Below, piece after piece: positions 1-6,844 of a stretch of 14,315 nucleotides of DNA. The stretch spans positions 1 to 14,315 of the forward strand of contig CAZSMK010000131.1 of assembly GCA_964608095.1 (NCBI GenBank). Reading direction: 5' to 3'. Numbering within the stretch: the stretch's first letter is position 1; each line of letters starts with the position of its first letter. Under the pieces are notes generated by a model, which was not told where the DNA came from, made no database searches, and worked only from the letters and a program-made list of their open reading frames with translations. Position numbers and translations under genes: made by a program. Source of the stretch: CAZSMK01 sp964608095. Lineage in GTDB: Bacteria > Sumerlaeota > Sumerlaeia > MWCT01 > JAGHBZ01.

Positions 1-2
1 CG

Positions 3-77
3 GGTAATGACTGCGGTATTGTCAAATTAACAGAGGCTTTAAAATCTCTGCTTGAGAGGGGTGGCTCCCGATGTTAA
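3..77 (+). CDS. Possible C-terminal fragment of an upstream gene (partial, 5' end outside window)
   Basis: Frame 3 is open from the window edge to a TAA at 75-77 and reads 24 residues, with an amphipathic stretch KLTEALKSLLERGG that resembles the last helix of many globular proteins. No family can be named from so little. The neighbouring flippase would make a glycosyltransferase C-terminus plausible, but that is only inference from context. The last codons and the stop lie inside a perfect hairpin (65-84), so the end of this protein may have been supplied by an inserted repeat. Alternatively the frame is open by chance. Confidence 0.3.
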   Translation, partial: GNDCGIVKLTEALKSLLERGGSRC

Positions 78-84
78 TCGGGAG
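65..84. repeat. Perfect 8-bp stem hairpin with 4-base loop
   Basis: CTCCCGAT (65-72) pairs with ATCGGGAG (77-84) around the loop GTTA. No T-run follows, so it is not a typical intrinsic terminator, although it sits exactly at the end of the possible upstream reading frame and could protect the 3' end of an mRNA. It could equally be a mobile extragenic palindrome. Confidence 0.55.
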
Positions 85-135
85 ACGGGGTGTGTATCAC
101 TTCAATCGTAGACGCGCCGTGGCGAATGTGTATCT

Positions 136-170
136 TCTGACCCCGCTATTAAGGCAAGCGGGTCTGACCC
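136..170. repeat. Hairpin framed by TCTGACCC direct repeats
   Basis: CCCGCT (142-147) pairs with AGCGGG (157-162) around a 9-base loop. The hairpin is flanked by two exact copies of TCTGACCC, at 136-143 and 163-170. A small hairpin between short direct repeats fits an extragenic palindromic element, but no transposase is present and the size is too small to be sure. Confidence 0.45.
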
Positions 171-184
171 TACTACTACGAAGA

Positions 185-214
185 CGACCGCGACAGCGAG
201 TACGAGTACGAGTG
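185..214 (+). repeat. Hexamer array, five CGANNN units (CGAGTA type)
   Basis: Five hexamers in strict register all begin with CGA: CGACCG, CGACAG, CGAGTA twice, then CGAGTG. Divergence between units suggests an old array. The same hexamer words appear on the opposite strand at 14173-14218. Confidence 0.6.
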
Positions 215-246
215 CGCTGTGACGGATGGGTATAACTTCAAAAAAA

Positions 247-276
247 CGATAGCGATAGCGATAACGATAGCGATGT
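247..276 (+). repeat. Hexamer array, five CGANNN units (CGATAG type)
   Basis: Five hexamers in register: CGATAG twice, CGATAA, CGATAG, CGATGT. The array has the same period, unit count and CGA start as the array at 185-214, 32 bases upstream, but a different variable half. The two are probably related low-complexity elements rather than part of a gene. Confidence 0.6.
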
Positions 277-314
277 AATAAAATAAGTTGAAATATGTAT
301 TAAGAATTTTCTTA

Positions 315-346
315 CACCACTTTTCTCCACTCATCTACACTAATTT
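315..346 (+). repeat. 32-base direct repeat, copy 1
   Basis: By eye it matches 26 of 32 bases of the copy at 696-727. The 3' half (328-346 against 709-727) differs at one base. It starts with CACCAC and ends with ACACTAATTT. It codes for nothing visible and is one member of a dispersed intergenic repeat family. Confidence 0.6.
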
Positions 347-365
347 ATTTTTATTCAATACTGTA

Positions 366-387
366 GGATAAGCGTCCCCGCTTGTCC
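366..387 (+). repeat. GTAGGA-type hairpin, copy 1 (+ orientation)
   Basis: GGATAAGCG (366-374) pairs with CGCTTGTCC (379-387) around the loop TCCC, with one G-T pair. It is preceded by GTA. It shares its sequence layout with the hairpin at 433-451 read on the other strand, so the two form an inverted pair of one palindromic family. No T-run follows, which argues against a terminator. Confidence 0.6.
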
Positions 388-432
388 TCCTGCTATCATA
401 AGAATTTCCGATACTACTAACGATCTAAGGCT

Positions 433-451
433 GACAACCGAGACGGTTGTC
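433..451 (-). repeat. GTAGGA-type hairpin, copy 2 (- orientation)
   Basis: GACAACCG (433-440) pairs perfectly with CGGTTGTC (444-451) around the loop AGA. On the - strand it reads GTAGGACAACCGTC and so on, the same order of elements as copy 1. Stem positions have changed in a compensated way (G/C swapped on both arms), so pairing has been kept while sequence drifted. Confidence 0.6.
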
Positions 452-590
452 CTACGATACTGTAACATAACCCTCCCTGCTTATGGCTCTAATAATACTC
501 GCATTCGTTCACACTATCTTCTTTTATCCACGAATCTGCACTAAGGGAAAAGACCTAATCTTAAGGCAGAGCCCGCGAAGGGGCACGAAG

Positions 591-666
591 AACGCAGAGT
601 ATTTTCAATCTCTGCACGTGGTTAACTCCGCGACCTCTTCATGTAGTTCTCTGCGAATTCTGCGTT
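591..666. repeat. Wide inverted repeat (AACGCAGA / TCTGCGTT) around a CTCTGC-rich core
   Basis: AACGCAGA at 591-598 is the exact reverse complement of TCTGCGTT at 659-666. Inside lie further CTCTGC words (610-615, 649-654), and GGCACGAAG precedes the left arm. It resembles a degenerate member of the dispersed GCACGAAG/AACGCAGAG repeats that I recall from environmental genomes; that comparison is from memory. There is no coding potential of note. Confidence 0.5.
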
Positions 667-695
667 GAAATCGATACTAAATAAATTTCTCCTGG

Positions 696-727
696 CACCA
701 CGGATTTTCACTTATCTACACTAATTT
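696..727 (+). repeat. 32-base direct repeat, copy 2
   Basis: This is the second copy of the element at 315-346. Just upstream its context TGGCACCACG (693-702) recurs exactly at 857-866, so a third, truncated piece of the family lies immediately before the flippase gene. That supports placing the flippase start downstream of 866. Confidence 0.6.
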
Positions 728-962
728 CTTTGCAACCAGGGATAGATTCATAGAAGGATAAAAGATTTAAAGTACTTTTTCATAATTCTTATTCAAACTT
801 TCGTATATTGATGTTTTTTTAAGTATAGAAACGATCTGTTTTAGATTATGATTGCGTGGCACCACGAGCGCTGAAAATACCTTCACCTTTTTAAACTTGC
901 AACTGCCGGCGCTTTTGATGAATCATAAAGCCGTTTTTATCCTTGGAGAACTTCATAACGAG

Positions 963-2417
963 ATGGGTGAAACAGGAAAACGATTTATATGGAACGTAAG
1001 CACGTCCTTTGTTGCGCGAACAGCAGCAAAGGCTCTTTCCTTTATTGTCACAATTCTGCTGATAAATCATCTCGGAACTGAGAATTTCGGGATATACGTA
1101 TTGGTTTTGAACTTCTCAGCCGTATGGATGGTCATGATGGATTTCGGCTGGGTGGAGATGATGATCAGGGAGATAAGCAGTCATCGAGAGTATACGCACC
1201 AATATTTTTCGACTCATATGATTGCCCAGCAGGGACTGAGCATCCTTTCTATCCTCCTGTTCTTACTCGTTATTGCAATCTCCGGCTACGAAACCTCAAT
1301 AATGAACTATCTGCTGATAATAACTATAGGATTATACCTTTTCGGGTTTACGCGACCATTCCATGCCCTCCTCGTTGCTCATGAATCTCTTGATAAAGTG
1401 GCGTTTCTCGGCTTCTTTACGATCACCATAGGCTCGGTATTTATGGTGGCGGGGATAGTTCTCAAATTACCCCTGGTATACTTTATCTGGGTGTTCAACG
1501 TTTTTGTGTTTTTACAATGTACTTTTTATTTCATATTCGGTCGAGTCAAGCTTCGTCCCTGGAAATTCAGCCCCGACATCAAGTTGATTAAAGACATCGC
1601 CGTGATGAGTTTACCTTTCACGGCTATCCTGATATTGGTAATTCTTTTGCGACAATTAGATATCATTATGCTTTCAAAGTTGATCAGCAAGGAGGAGTGC
1701 GGCATCTATGCCGGTGCAAGTAAATTCGTGTATCCATTTATTTTGTTTTCGGAATCGGTACATTGGAGTCTGTTTCCGATTCTATCACGGGAAAAGAAGA
1801 CAGAAAACTTCGATGCATTCAACCGTGCGCTAATGAAAGCGGGCAAATATCTCCTGGCGATCGCACTTTATCTTGCGCTGACTATCACGCTCCTATCGGG
1901 CGATATTATTAAGGGGCTTTTGAAGCCCGACTTTTATCCTGCGACAACGATTCTGCCGGTGCTTGCATGGTATCTGCCTTTGTTTTTTATCAGTCGCCTT
2001 CTTTTTTATGCACTCGTATCGCTCAACCGCATGCGCTTTCTTCTTATGGCGTATGCCTGCGCTCTTATCTTTTTTATTATCTCATCGCTTCTTCTCGTGC
2101 CCCTCTTTTCCTTTATGGGTATGGCGGCGGCGGTTGTGGGCACTAACTTCGGGATTTTACTCATATTCTGGTTGATCCCCGCGCACAAGGGAATCTTGAA
2201 ATTCAGAATCGAGTCGTTCCCTCGTTTGCTCTTGGCGCTTGCCCTTATGGCGGGTATAATTATCCTGACCGGCGCACTTCTTTCCGAATATCATCCACTT
2301 ATCAGGCTGATTGTAAGGGGCATCATCGGGTCATTGACTTTCTTGATTATGCTTGTACTTGGGGGATTTATTACGGGCGATGAGCGAAAACAATTTTTCT
2401 CATTTCTACACAGGTGA
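963..2417 (+). CDS. Polysaccharide flippase, Wzx/MATE-like (MOP superfamily)
   Basis: This integral inner-membrane protein probably flips a lipid-linked oligosaccharide to the periplasmic face for glycan or O-antigen assembly. What is seen: 484 residues, almost wholly hydrophobic segments separated by short charged loops (about 12-14 helices), and the family-typical N-terminus, with an LGTENFGIY motif after the first helix followed by a DFGW motif. The length fits the family. The frame is open back to a TTG at 852, with an ATG at 918. I prefer ATG 963 because the helix-1 region follows directly, a GGAG (945-948) lies 14 bases upstream, and the longer forms would translate repeat DNA (857-866). 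It stands alone before lolC/E, with a 102-base gap. The transported glycan cannot be told, and a teichuronic or peptidoglycan-type flippase remains possible. Confidence 0.85.
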   Translation: MGETGKRFIWNVSTSFVARTAAKALSFIVTILLINHLGTENFGIYVLVLNFSAVWMVMMDFGWVEMMIREISSHREYTHQYFSTHMIAQQGLSILSILLFLLVIAISGYETSIMNYLLIITIGLYLFGFTRPFHALLVAHESLDKVAFLGFFTITIGSVFMVAGIVLKLPLVYFIWVFNVFVFLQCTFYFIFGRVKLRPWKFSPDIKLIKDIAVMSLPFTAILILVILLRQLDIIMLSKLISKEECGIYAGASKFVYPFILFSESVHWSLFPILSREKKTENFDAFNRALMKAGKYLLAIALYLALTITLLSGDIIKGLLKPDFYPATTILPVLAWYLPLFFISRLLFYALVSLNRMRFLLMAYACALIFFIISSLLLVPLFSFMGMAAAVVGTNFGILLIFWLIPAHKGILKFRIESFPRLLLALALMAGIIILTGALLSEYHPLIRLIVRGIIGSLTFLIMLVLGGFITGDERKQFFSFLHR

Positions 2418-2436
2418 GGATTTACACCCACGGTTC

Positions 2437-2466
2437 TTGACTATACGAGTTTTCAACGATTACAAT
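2437..2466 (+). promoter_or_regulatory. Candidate sigma70-like promoter for the lolC/E-lolD pair
   Basis: TTGACT (2437-2442) and TACAAT (2461-2466) are each one mismatch from consensus and are separated by 18 bases. Transcription would begin near 2473 and leave a leader of roughly 47 bases before the GTG at 2520. The box pair lies in the only gap between the flippase and the permease, so lolC/E-lolD can be expressed independently. Confidence 0.5.
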
Positions 2467-2519
2467 TATCGGATTAATGCTTAAGAGAACTATTCTTTTT
2501 ACAGGTGATGTAAAGACCA

Positions 2520-3743
2520 GTGCGTTTTGAGCAGTTCATAAGTTTACGATATCTGATCTCGCGTGAACGCCGGCTTCTCGTATCCGTTATCAGTATCATC
2601 TCTATACTGGGTGTTGCCCTTGGCGTTACGGCATTAATTACCGTGATCGGGGTGATGGACGGTTTCGATGAGCAGTTGATTGACAAGTTGATGGGAGTGT
2701 TTTCACACGTCGAGGTGTGGGGTAATTGGCGCCAGCCAATACCAGATTACGAAGATTTGATAAGTCAGATAGAGAGCAGCATACCAGAAGTGGTAGGTGC
2801 AGCGCCGGTGATTTCGCGCCAGGCGCTTCTTCAACGCGATACCGGCATCGAGTCCCCTAAAGTGGGTATCGAGCTGCGCGGAATCGTTCCCGAACGAGAA
2901 TCTACGGTAACCAACATACCCACCACCATCATTGTTGGAAAGGCATCACCGGGTCAGCGCGGATTGATACTCGGTAACCAGCTTGCTCAGCGTCTTGGTG
3001 TTGGTGTTGGTGACACCTTGTATGCCCTCACACGCCTTGCAAAAACCGCTCATGGACCTTTTGCAAAGATTGCAAGACTTCGCGTAGACGGTATTTTTAA
3101 ATCCGGCTTATATGAAGTCGATGCGAACTTTGCCTACACTGACCTCGAAACCATGGAAGATATTTTTGTTATTCCCGACGAGGTGGATTTTATTCACCTC
3201 AAAATCAAGGATCCCTACAACGTACATGAGGTTAAGAAGAAAATAAAATCGTTACTGGGTGTCCCCTACTTGCTGCGTGGATGGAACGAAATAAACCCGG
3301 ACTTTTTCAAGGCGCTCAGACTCGAGAAACTCGCAATGTTCATTATCCTTCTCCTTATCATTGTCGTCGCTGCGTTCAACATAATCGGGACGCTGATCAT
3401 GATTACTACGCGTAAGACACGTGAAATCGGCATTATCAAATCCATGGGTGCATCCAATGGGACGGTCATGAGAATCTTTCTTTTCTATGGTATCCTGATC
3501 GGCGTTATCGGCGTCGTAATAGGTTTAGGGCTTGGCATGATTATTTGCTATCTTCTTGCAAACTATATACATTACGGTTTGCCAGAGGCTATCTACGGCA
3601 TTGATACGTTGCCTGTAAAGGTCAAGCCACTCACGGTATTCATAATCGTAGTAGCTACCATGATTATATGCTCGGTGGCATCGATCATACCCGCATGGCA
3701 GGCTGCACGGTTACATCCGGTGGAAGCGTTACGTTACGAATGA
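2520..3743 (+). CDS. lolC: Lipoprotein-releasing ABC permease, LolC/LolE family (MacB/FtsX fold)
   Basis: This is the inner-membrane subunit of the complex that extracts outer-membrane lipoproteins from the inner membrane and hands them to the carrier LolA. The 407 residues match the family length. Helix 1 is at about 20-47 after an FISLRYL motif typical of the family. A periplasmic domain covers about 48-268, followed by three helices at about 271-296, 319-349 and 371-393. The cytoplasmic coupling segment TRKTREIGIIKSMGAS sits at about 296-312, and the protein ends with PAWQAARLHPVEALRYE. The start is GTG, chosen because AGGTGAT (2503-2509) lies ten bases upstream and the family motif follows at once. 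lolD follows after 36 bases. Only one permease gene is present, so a homodimeric LolC/E hybrid is likely, as in many non-enteric bacteria. The symbol is by family only. Confidence 0.88.
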   Translation: MRFEQFISLRYLISRERRLLVSVISIISILGVALGVTALITVIGVMDGFDEQLIDKLMGVFSHVEVWGNWRQPIPDYEDLISQIESSIPEVVGAAPVISRQALLQRDTGIESPKVGIELRGIVPERESTVTNIPTTIIVGKASPGQRGLILGNQLAQRLGVGVGDTLYALTRLAKTAHGPFAKIARLRVDGIFKSGLYEVDANFAYTDLETMEDIFVIPDEVDFIHLKIKDPYNVHEVKKKIKSLLGVPYLLRGWNEINPDFFKALRLEKLAMFIILLLIIVVAAFNIIGTLIMITTRKTREIGIIKSMGASNGTVMRIFLFYGILIGVIGVVIGLGLGMIICYLLANYIHYGLPEAIYGIDTLPVKVKPLTVFIIVVATMIICSVASIIPAWQAARLHPVEALRYE

Positions 3744-3779
3744 TACACGGATTTAAAAAAGTATGAATTAACGATAACC

Positions 3780-4460
3780 ATGAGTCTTTTAACGATAAAG
3801 AAACTTAAGAAGAGCTTCTACGATGGACCCCGTGTGCTCGAGATATTGAAGGGCATAGACCTCGAGGTCGGCTCGGGCGAGTCTATTGCTATCATGGGCG
3901 CGTCCGGTGCGGGAAAAAGCACGTTGCTCCACCTTATCGGCGGACTCGATCAGCCGACAGAAGGTGAGATCCTTCTCGATGGCATCTCCTACCGGAATCT
4001 GAGTCATCGTCAAATTGCGGACGTACGCAATCACAAAATCGGATTCATTTTCCAGTTCCATTACCTGCTTCCCGAGTTTACGGCTCTTGAAAATGTCCTC
4101 ATACCTGCATTAATCAATCAAAAGGGGAAAAAGGCGGAGGAAGGCAGGAAAAGGGCGCGGGCTTTGCTTGAACAGGTAGGGCTTGGTGAACGGTTGACAC
4201 ATCGACCGGCAAAACTAAGCGGGGGCGAACAACAACGAGTCGCTCTATGCCGTGCCCTCATCAACGATCCCCTTTTTGTCCTTGCCGATGAACCGACCGG
4301 CGACCTTGATATTGCTACCGGCGATGAGATGATAAACATCATCTGGGAACAGACCGTAGGACGTAAAAAATCACTCATAATCGTCACGCATAATCCGGAT
4401 ATCGCCGCACGAGCCGACAAGATTTATCATTTGTTTGACGGCTTATTGCATCTCAAATAA
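3780..4460 (+). CDS. lolD: Lipoprotein-releasing ABC transporter ATPase LolD
   Basis: This cytoplasmic ATPase powers the adjacent LolC/E permease. All nucleotide-binding motifs are intact: Walker A GASGAGKST at 40-48, Q-loop Gln92 (FIFQFHYLLPEFTALENV), signature LSGGEQQR at 146-153, Walker B ending ADEPTGDLD with Asp170 and Glu171, and the switch His204 in VTHNP. The QFHYLLPEFTALENV stretch after the Q-loop is typical of LolD as opposed to FtsE or MacB, though this subfamily (LolD/MacB/FtsE) is hard to split by motif alone. The length of 226 residues is normal. ATG 3780 lacks a clear Shine-Dalgarno, and translation may depend on the permease gene 36 bases upstream. Confidence 0.9.
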   Translation: MSLLTIKKLKKSFYDGPRVLEILKGIDLEVGSGESIAIMGASGAGKSTLLHLIGGLDQPTEGEILLDGISYRNLSHRQIADVRNHKIGFIFQFHYLLPEFTALENVLIPALINQKGKKAEEGRKRARALLEQVGLGERLTHRPAKLSGGEQQRVALCRALINDPLFVLADEPTGDLDIATGDEMINIIWEQTVGRKKSLIIVTHNPDIAARADKIYHLFDGLLHLK

Positions 4461-4466
4461 AAGCAC

Positions 4467-4496
4467 TTGCATTCCTTTACTCTCTCTGGCTATAAA
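4467..4496 (+). promoter_or_regulatory. Possible promoter upstream of the class IV aminotransferase
   Basis: TATAAA (4491-4496), one mismatch from a -10 box, lies 18 bases after TTGCAT (4467-4472), which matches the -35 consensus only in its first three bases. It sits in the 70-base gap after lolD. It may separate the amino-acid block from the lol genes, but it is weak. Confidence 0.35.
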
Positions 4497-4515
4497 TCAT
4501 GTTTAATACCTGTAC

Positions 4516-4523
4516 AGGAGGTG
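4516..4523 (+). promoter_or_regulatory. Strong ribosome binding site that decides a TTG start
   Basis: AGGAGGTG lies seven bases before TTG 4531 and is the best Shine-Dalgarno in the window. No in-frame ATG or GTG lies near. The mature protein family begins just after this point, so the TTG is well supported as the start codon. Confidence 0.75.
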
Positions 4524-4530
4524 TGTTGAC

Positions 4531-5406
4531 TTGGGACTTAAAGTATATATAGACGGAAATCTGGTCGATAAGGAAGAGGCGAAGATCAGCGTGTTCGATC
4601 ACGGCGTGTTGTACGGCGATGGTGTATTTGAAGGAATTCGCCTCTATGAAGGGTGTATATTTCGTCTTGTGCAACACGTCGAGCGCCTTTTTGAGTCCGC
4701 TCATCACATCATGTTGTCCATTCCGATGTCGAAAGAAGAAGTCATCCGGGCTGTAGTAGATACGTGCAAAGCCAATAAACTCGAGAACGGATATATACGT
4801 CTTGTGGTCACACGCGGCGAGGGAACCCTCGGCTTATCACCATGGCTATGTCCAAAACCTACGGTATTCATTATTGCGGATAAAATACAGATTTATCCCG
4901 ACGAGTACTACGAGAACGGACTTGAGCTGGTAACGGTACCTACGTTACGAAATTTTCCCGAGGTGCTTAATCCGCGTATAAAATCGTTGAACTATCTGAA
5001 CAACATAATGGCAAAAATCGAAGCCCACAATGCAGGCGCTTTCGAGGCGCTTATGTTGAATAAAGAAGGATTCGTCGCGGAATGTACGGGCGATAATGTA
5101 TTCATAGTACACAATAGCATCATATACACCCCGCCGATATATATGGGTGCATTGCGCGGTATTACGCGCGATTACGTCATTGAAATATCCCACAAGCTCG
5201 GGTATGAGCTTTGTGAAGAACCCTTTACGAGATTCGAGGTGTTTAACGCAGATGAATGTTTTCTGACTGGTACGGCTGCGGAGGTTATCCCGGTGGTAAA
5301 AGTCGATCAACGGGTGATTGGCACAGGAAAACCGGGACCTATAACACGTCGCTTGATCGAAGAATTCAGGAAAGCTACCGCTATTGATGGAGTGAAAATA
5401 AACTGA
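4531..5406 (+). CDS. ilvE: Class IV PLP aminotransferase, probably branched-chain amino acid transaminase
   Basis: It probably catalyses reversible transfer of an amino group from glutamate to the 2-oxo acids of leucine, isoleucine and valine in the cytoplasm. The 291 residues carry the fold IV signatures in order: YGDGVFEGIRLYEG (about 28-41), RLVQHVERLFESA (about 48-60), the PLP Schiff-base Lys151 in RIKSLNYLNN, and EGFVAECTGDNVFIV with Glu184, the residue that contacts the PLP pyridine nitrogen in this family. The VFEGIRLYEG element is typical of IlvE. D-amino-acid transaminase and aminodeoxychorismate lyase share the fold and cannot be fully excluded. It starts at TTG behind a strong ribosome binding site. 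hisD follows after 81 bases, and the gene occupies the place where a hisG gene often stands. Confidence 0.82.
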   Translation: MGLKVYIDGNLVDKEEAKISVFDHGVLYGDGVFEGIRLYEGCIFRLVQHVERLFESAHHIMLSIPMSKEEVIRAVVDTCKANKLENGYIRLVVTRGEGTLGLSPWLCPKPTVFIIADKIQIYPDEYYENGLELVTVPTLRNFPEVLNPRIKSLNYLNNIMAKIEAHNAGAFEALMLNKEGFVAECTGDNVFIVHNSIIYTPPIYMGALRGITRDYVIEISHKLGYELCEEPFTRFEVFNADECFLTGTAAEVIPVVKVDQRVIGTGKPGPITRRLIEEFRKATAIDGVKIN

Positions 5407-5487
5407 TAAACATAGGCTTAAACTTAGAAATTTAATTCAAAACTTCATATATGATTACGGTTGTTTTTCAGGTAGTGATGAAATCGA

Positions 5488-6792
5488 ATGATTAAATTTC
5501 TCGAATATCCAGAACAAGAAAAGAAAATTGTCGATAGGCTGAGTCGACCGCTTGCTCTTGACGAGAGCGTATTACAAAGTGTTGAGGAGATAATCGATGC
5601 CGTTCGTTCTCGTGGCGATGCTGCGTTGCTTGACTTTACCCGGAAGTTCGATGGCATTGAACTCAAGCGCGCCAGCCAGTTGGTTGTACACTATAAAAAT
5701 CTGAAAAAGGCATGGGATACCCTACCATCTGATGTCAAGAATGCTTTGACTAAGGCGGCGCAACGTATTGAGGCTTTTCATAAGAAACAGCTAATGTCGG
5801 GATGGATTATGGAAGAGAAGTCGGGTATTCGGCTCGAGCAACGTTGTCGTCCGATCGAAAGCGTGGGTGTATATATTCCGGGTGGGCTCGCCGCTTACCC
5901 TTCATCCGTCCTTATGAATGTTATTCCCGCACAAATCGCGGGCGTCAGACGGATTGTTATGGTCACGCCCCCTTCAAAAGAAGGTGTGACCGCTATCGTA
6001 CTCGCGGCGGCACATCTTCTGGGCATAAAAGAGGTCTATCGCGTAGGCGGTGCACAAGCGGTCGCTGCACTGGCATTCGGGACAAAGACTATTCCACGCG
6101 TGGATAAAGTTGTGGGTCCCGGCAATGTTTATGTCGCTTCGGCAAAACGTCTACTCTATGGCGTTATAGACATAGACATGTTTGCCGGACCGAGCGAAAT
6201 TATGATTGTTGCCGAATCCACCAGTGACCTGAGAATTGTCGTTGCCGACCTCCTCTCGCAGGCGGAGCACGACCCTAACGCAGTTTCCATTGCGGTCTTT
6301 ATCGGCGGCGTGGATCGGACAAGGTTCAAGAAAGAACTTCAGCGGCAGGTTCTATCGGCGCCACGACGGGAAATAATCGAGCAATCTCTTTCATCCAACG
6401 GCATGATTATTTCGGTACCGAATCGGGATGCAGCAGTGCAGCTCGTCAATATGAAAGCGCCGGAACATCTCGAGCTCATGGTTCGTAATCCACAGACACT
6501 GGCAAAGAAAATAAAAAACGCTGGCGCTATATTTCTTGGAAACTACACGCCCGAAACCATAGGCGATTATATAGCCGGGCCTAACCACACATTGCCGACG
6601 GGAGGCACCGCGAGATTTTTTTCTCCCCTATCGGTCCTGGACTTCATGAAGACCAGTCATGTCGTCGAGTTTTCAAAAGAGGCGTTTGAACAATTAGGCG
6701 GGGTAGCTGAACTTCTTGCAGAGCAGGAACGCCTTTTCGCTCATGCCTATGCGATAAAAATCCGACGTTTGATTGACCAGAAAGAAAAGTAA
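5488..6792 (+). CDS. hisD: Histidinol dehydrogenase
   Basis: This zinc enzyme oxidises L-histidinol to L-histidine in two NAD-dependent steps, the last reactions of histidine synthesis. The 434 residues equal the usual length. The residues known from the E. coli enzyme are present at the same or nearly the same numbers: zinc ligands Gln258 and His261 (QAEH), Asp360 (IGDYIAGPNHTLPTGG) and His419 (AHAYAI), and the catalytic pair Glu326-His327 (PEHLEL). The NAD/substrate region GPGNVYVASAKR and MFAGPSEIMI is intact. ATG 5488 follows GTGATG (5475-5480), a modest Shine-Dalgarno. The 81-base gap before it is AT-rich and contains TATGAT (5450-5455) without a good -35, so a separate promoter is possible but unproven. 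hisC follows after 52 bases. Confidence 0.96.
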   Translation: MIKFLEYPEQEKKIVDRLSRPLALDESVLQSVEEIIDAVRSRGDAALLDFTRKFDGIELKRASQLVVHYKNLKKAWDTLPSDVKNALTKAAQRIEAFHKKQLMSGWIMEEKSGIRLEQRCRPIESVGVYIPGGLAAYPSSVLMNVIPAQIAGVRRIVMVTPPSKEGVTAIVLAAAHLLGIKEVYRVGGAQAVAALAFGTKTIPRVDKVVGPGNVYVASAKRLLYGVIDIDMFAGPSEIMIVAESTSDLRIVVADLLSQAEHDPNAVSIAVFIGGVDRTRFKKELQRQVLSAPRREIIEQSLSSNGMIISVPNRDAAVQLVNMKAPEHLELMVRNPQTLAKKIKNAGAIFLGNYTPETIGDYIAGPNHTLPTGGTARFFSPLSVLDFMKTSHVVEFSKEAFEQLGGVAELLAEQERLFAHAYAIKIRRLIDQKEK

Positions 6793-6844
6793 CCCGCCAC
6801 TAATAACGTATCCGGCGGAATAAAACATAGAGCATTCGTTTTAG

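Larger units (their letters stand above)
78..962. other. Long gene-free tract made of short repeats and hairpins
   Basis: About 880 bases carry no convincing gene. The only sizeable reading frame, 483-668, crosses an inverted repeat and has no protein-like character. The tract holds at least six kinds of small repeat, listed separately: hairpins at 142-162, 366-387 and 433-451, hexamer arrays at 185-214 and 247-276, a 32-base direct repeat (315-346 and 696-727), and a wide inverted repeat (591-666). A further tiny inverted repeat, CGCC/GGCG, is at 115-124, and TGTGTATC occurs twice (91-98, 127-134). From about 730 to 850 the DNA turns AT-rich, with -10-like TATATT (804-809) and TATAGA (824-829). 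Neither has a good -35, so the flippase promoter is not pinned down. Confidence 0.7.

Noticed and set aside
171..279. Open + strand frame through both left hexamer arrays
   Set aside because: A six-base repeat keeps a frame open automatically. The predicted peptide (YEYE and IAIA repeats) has no start or ribosome binding site.
366..387. Hairpin considered as an intrinsic terminator
   Set aside because: No T-run follows, and a related hairpin in inverted orientation 46 bases on fits a repeat family better.
483..668. 61-codon + strand frame in the left non-coding tract
   Set aside because: It crosses the AACGCAGA inverted repeat, lacks a ribosome binding site and has no protein-like pattern. 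It is best explained as repeat DNA.
1..962. CRISPR array
   Set aside because: The repeats are of different families, with irregular spacing and at most two similar copies. No regular repeat-spacer pattern and no cas gene is present.
6794..6818. CCGCC/GGCGG stem between hisD and hisC considered as an attenuator
   Set aside because: The stem is 5 bp with a 15-base loop, with no leader peptide rich in His codons and no T-run.
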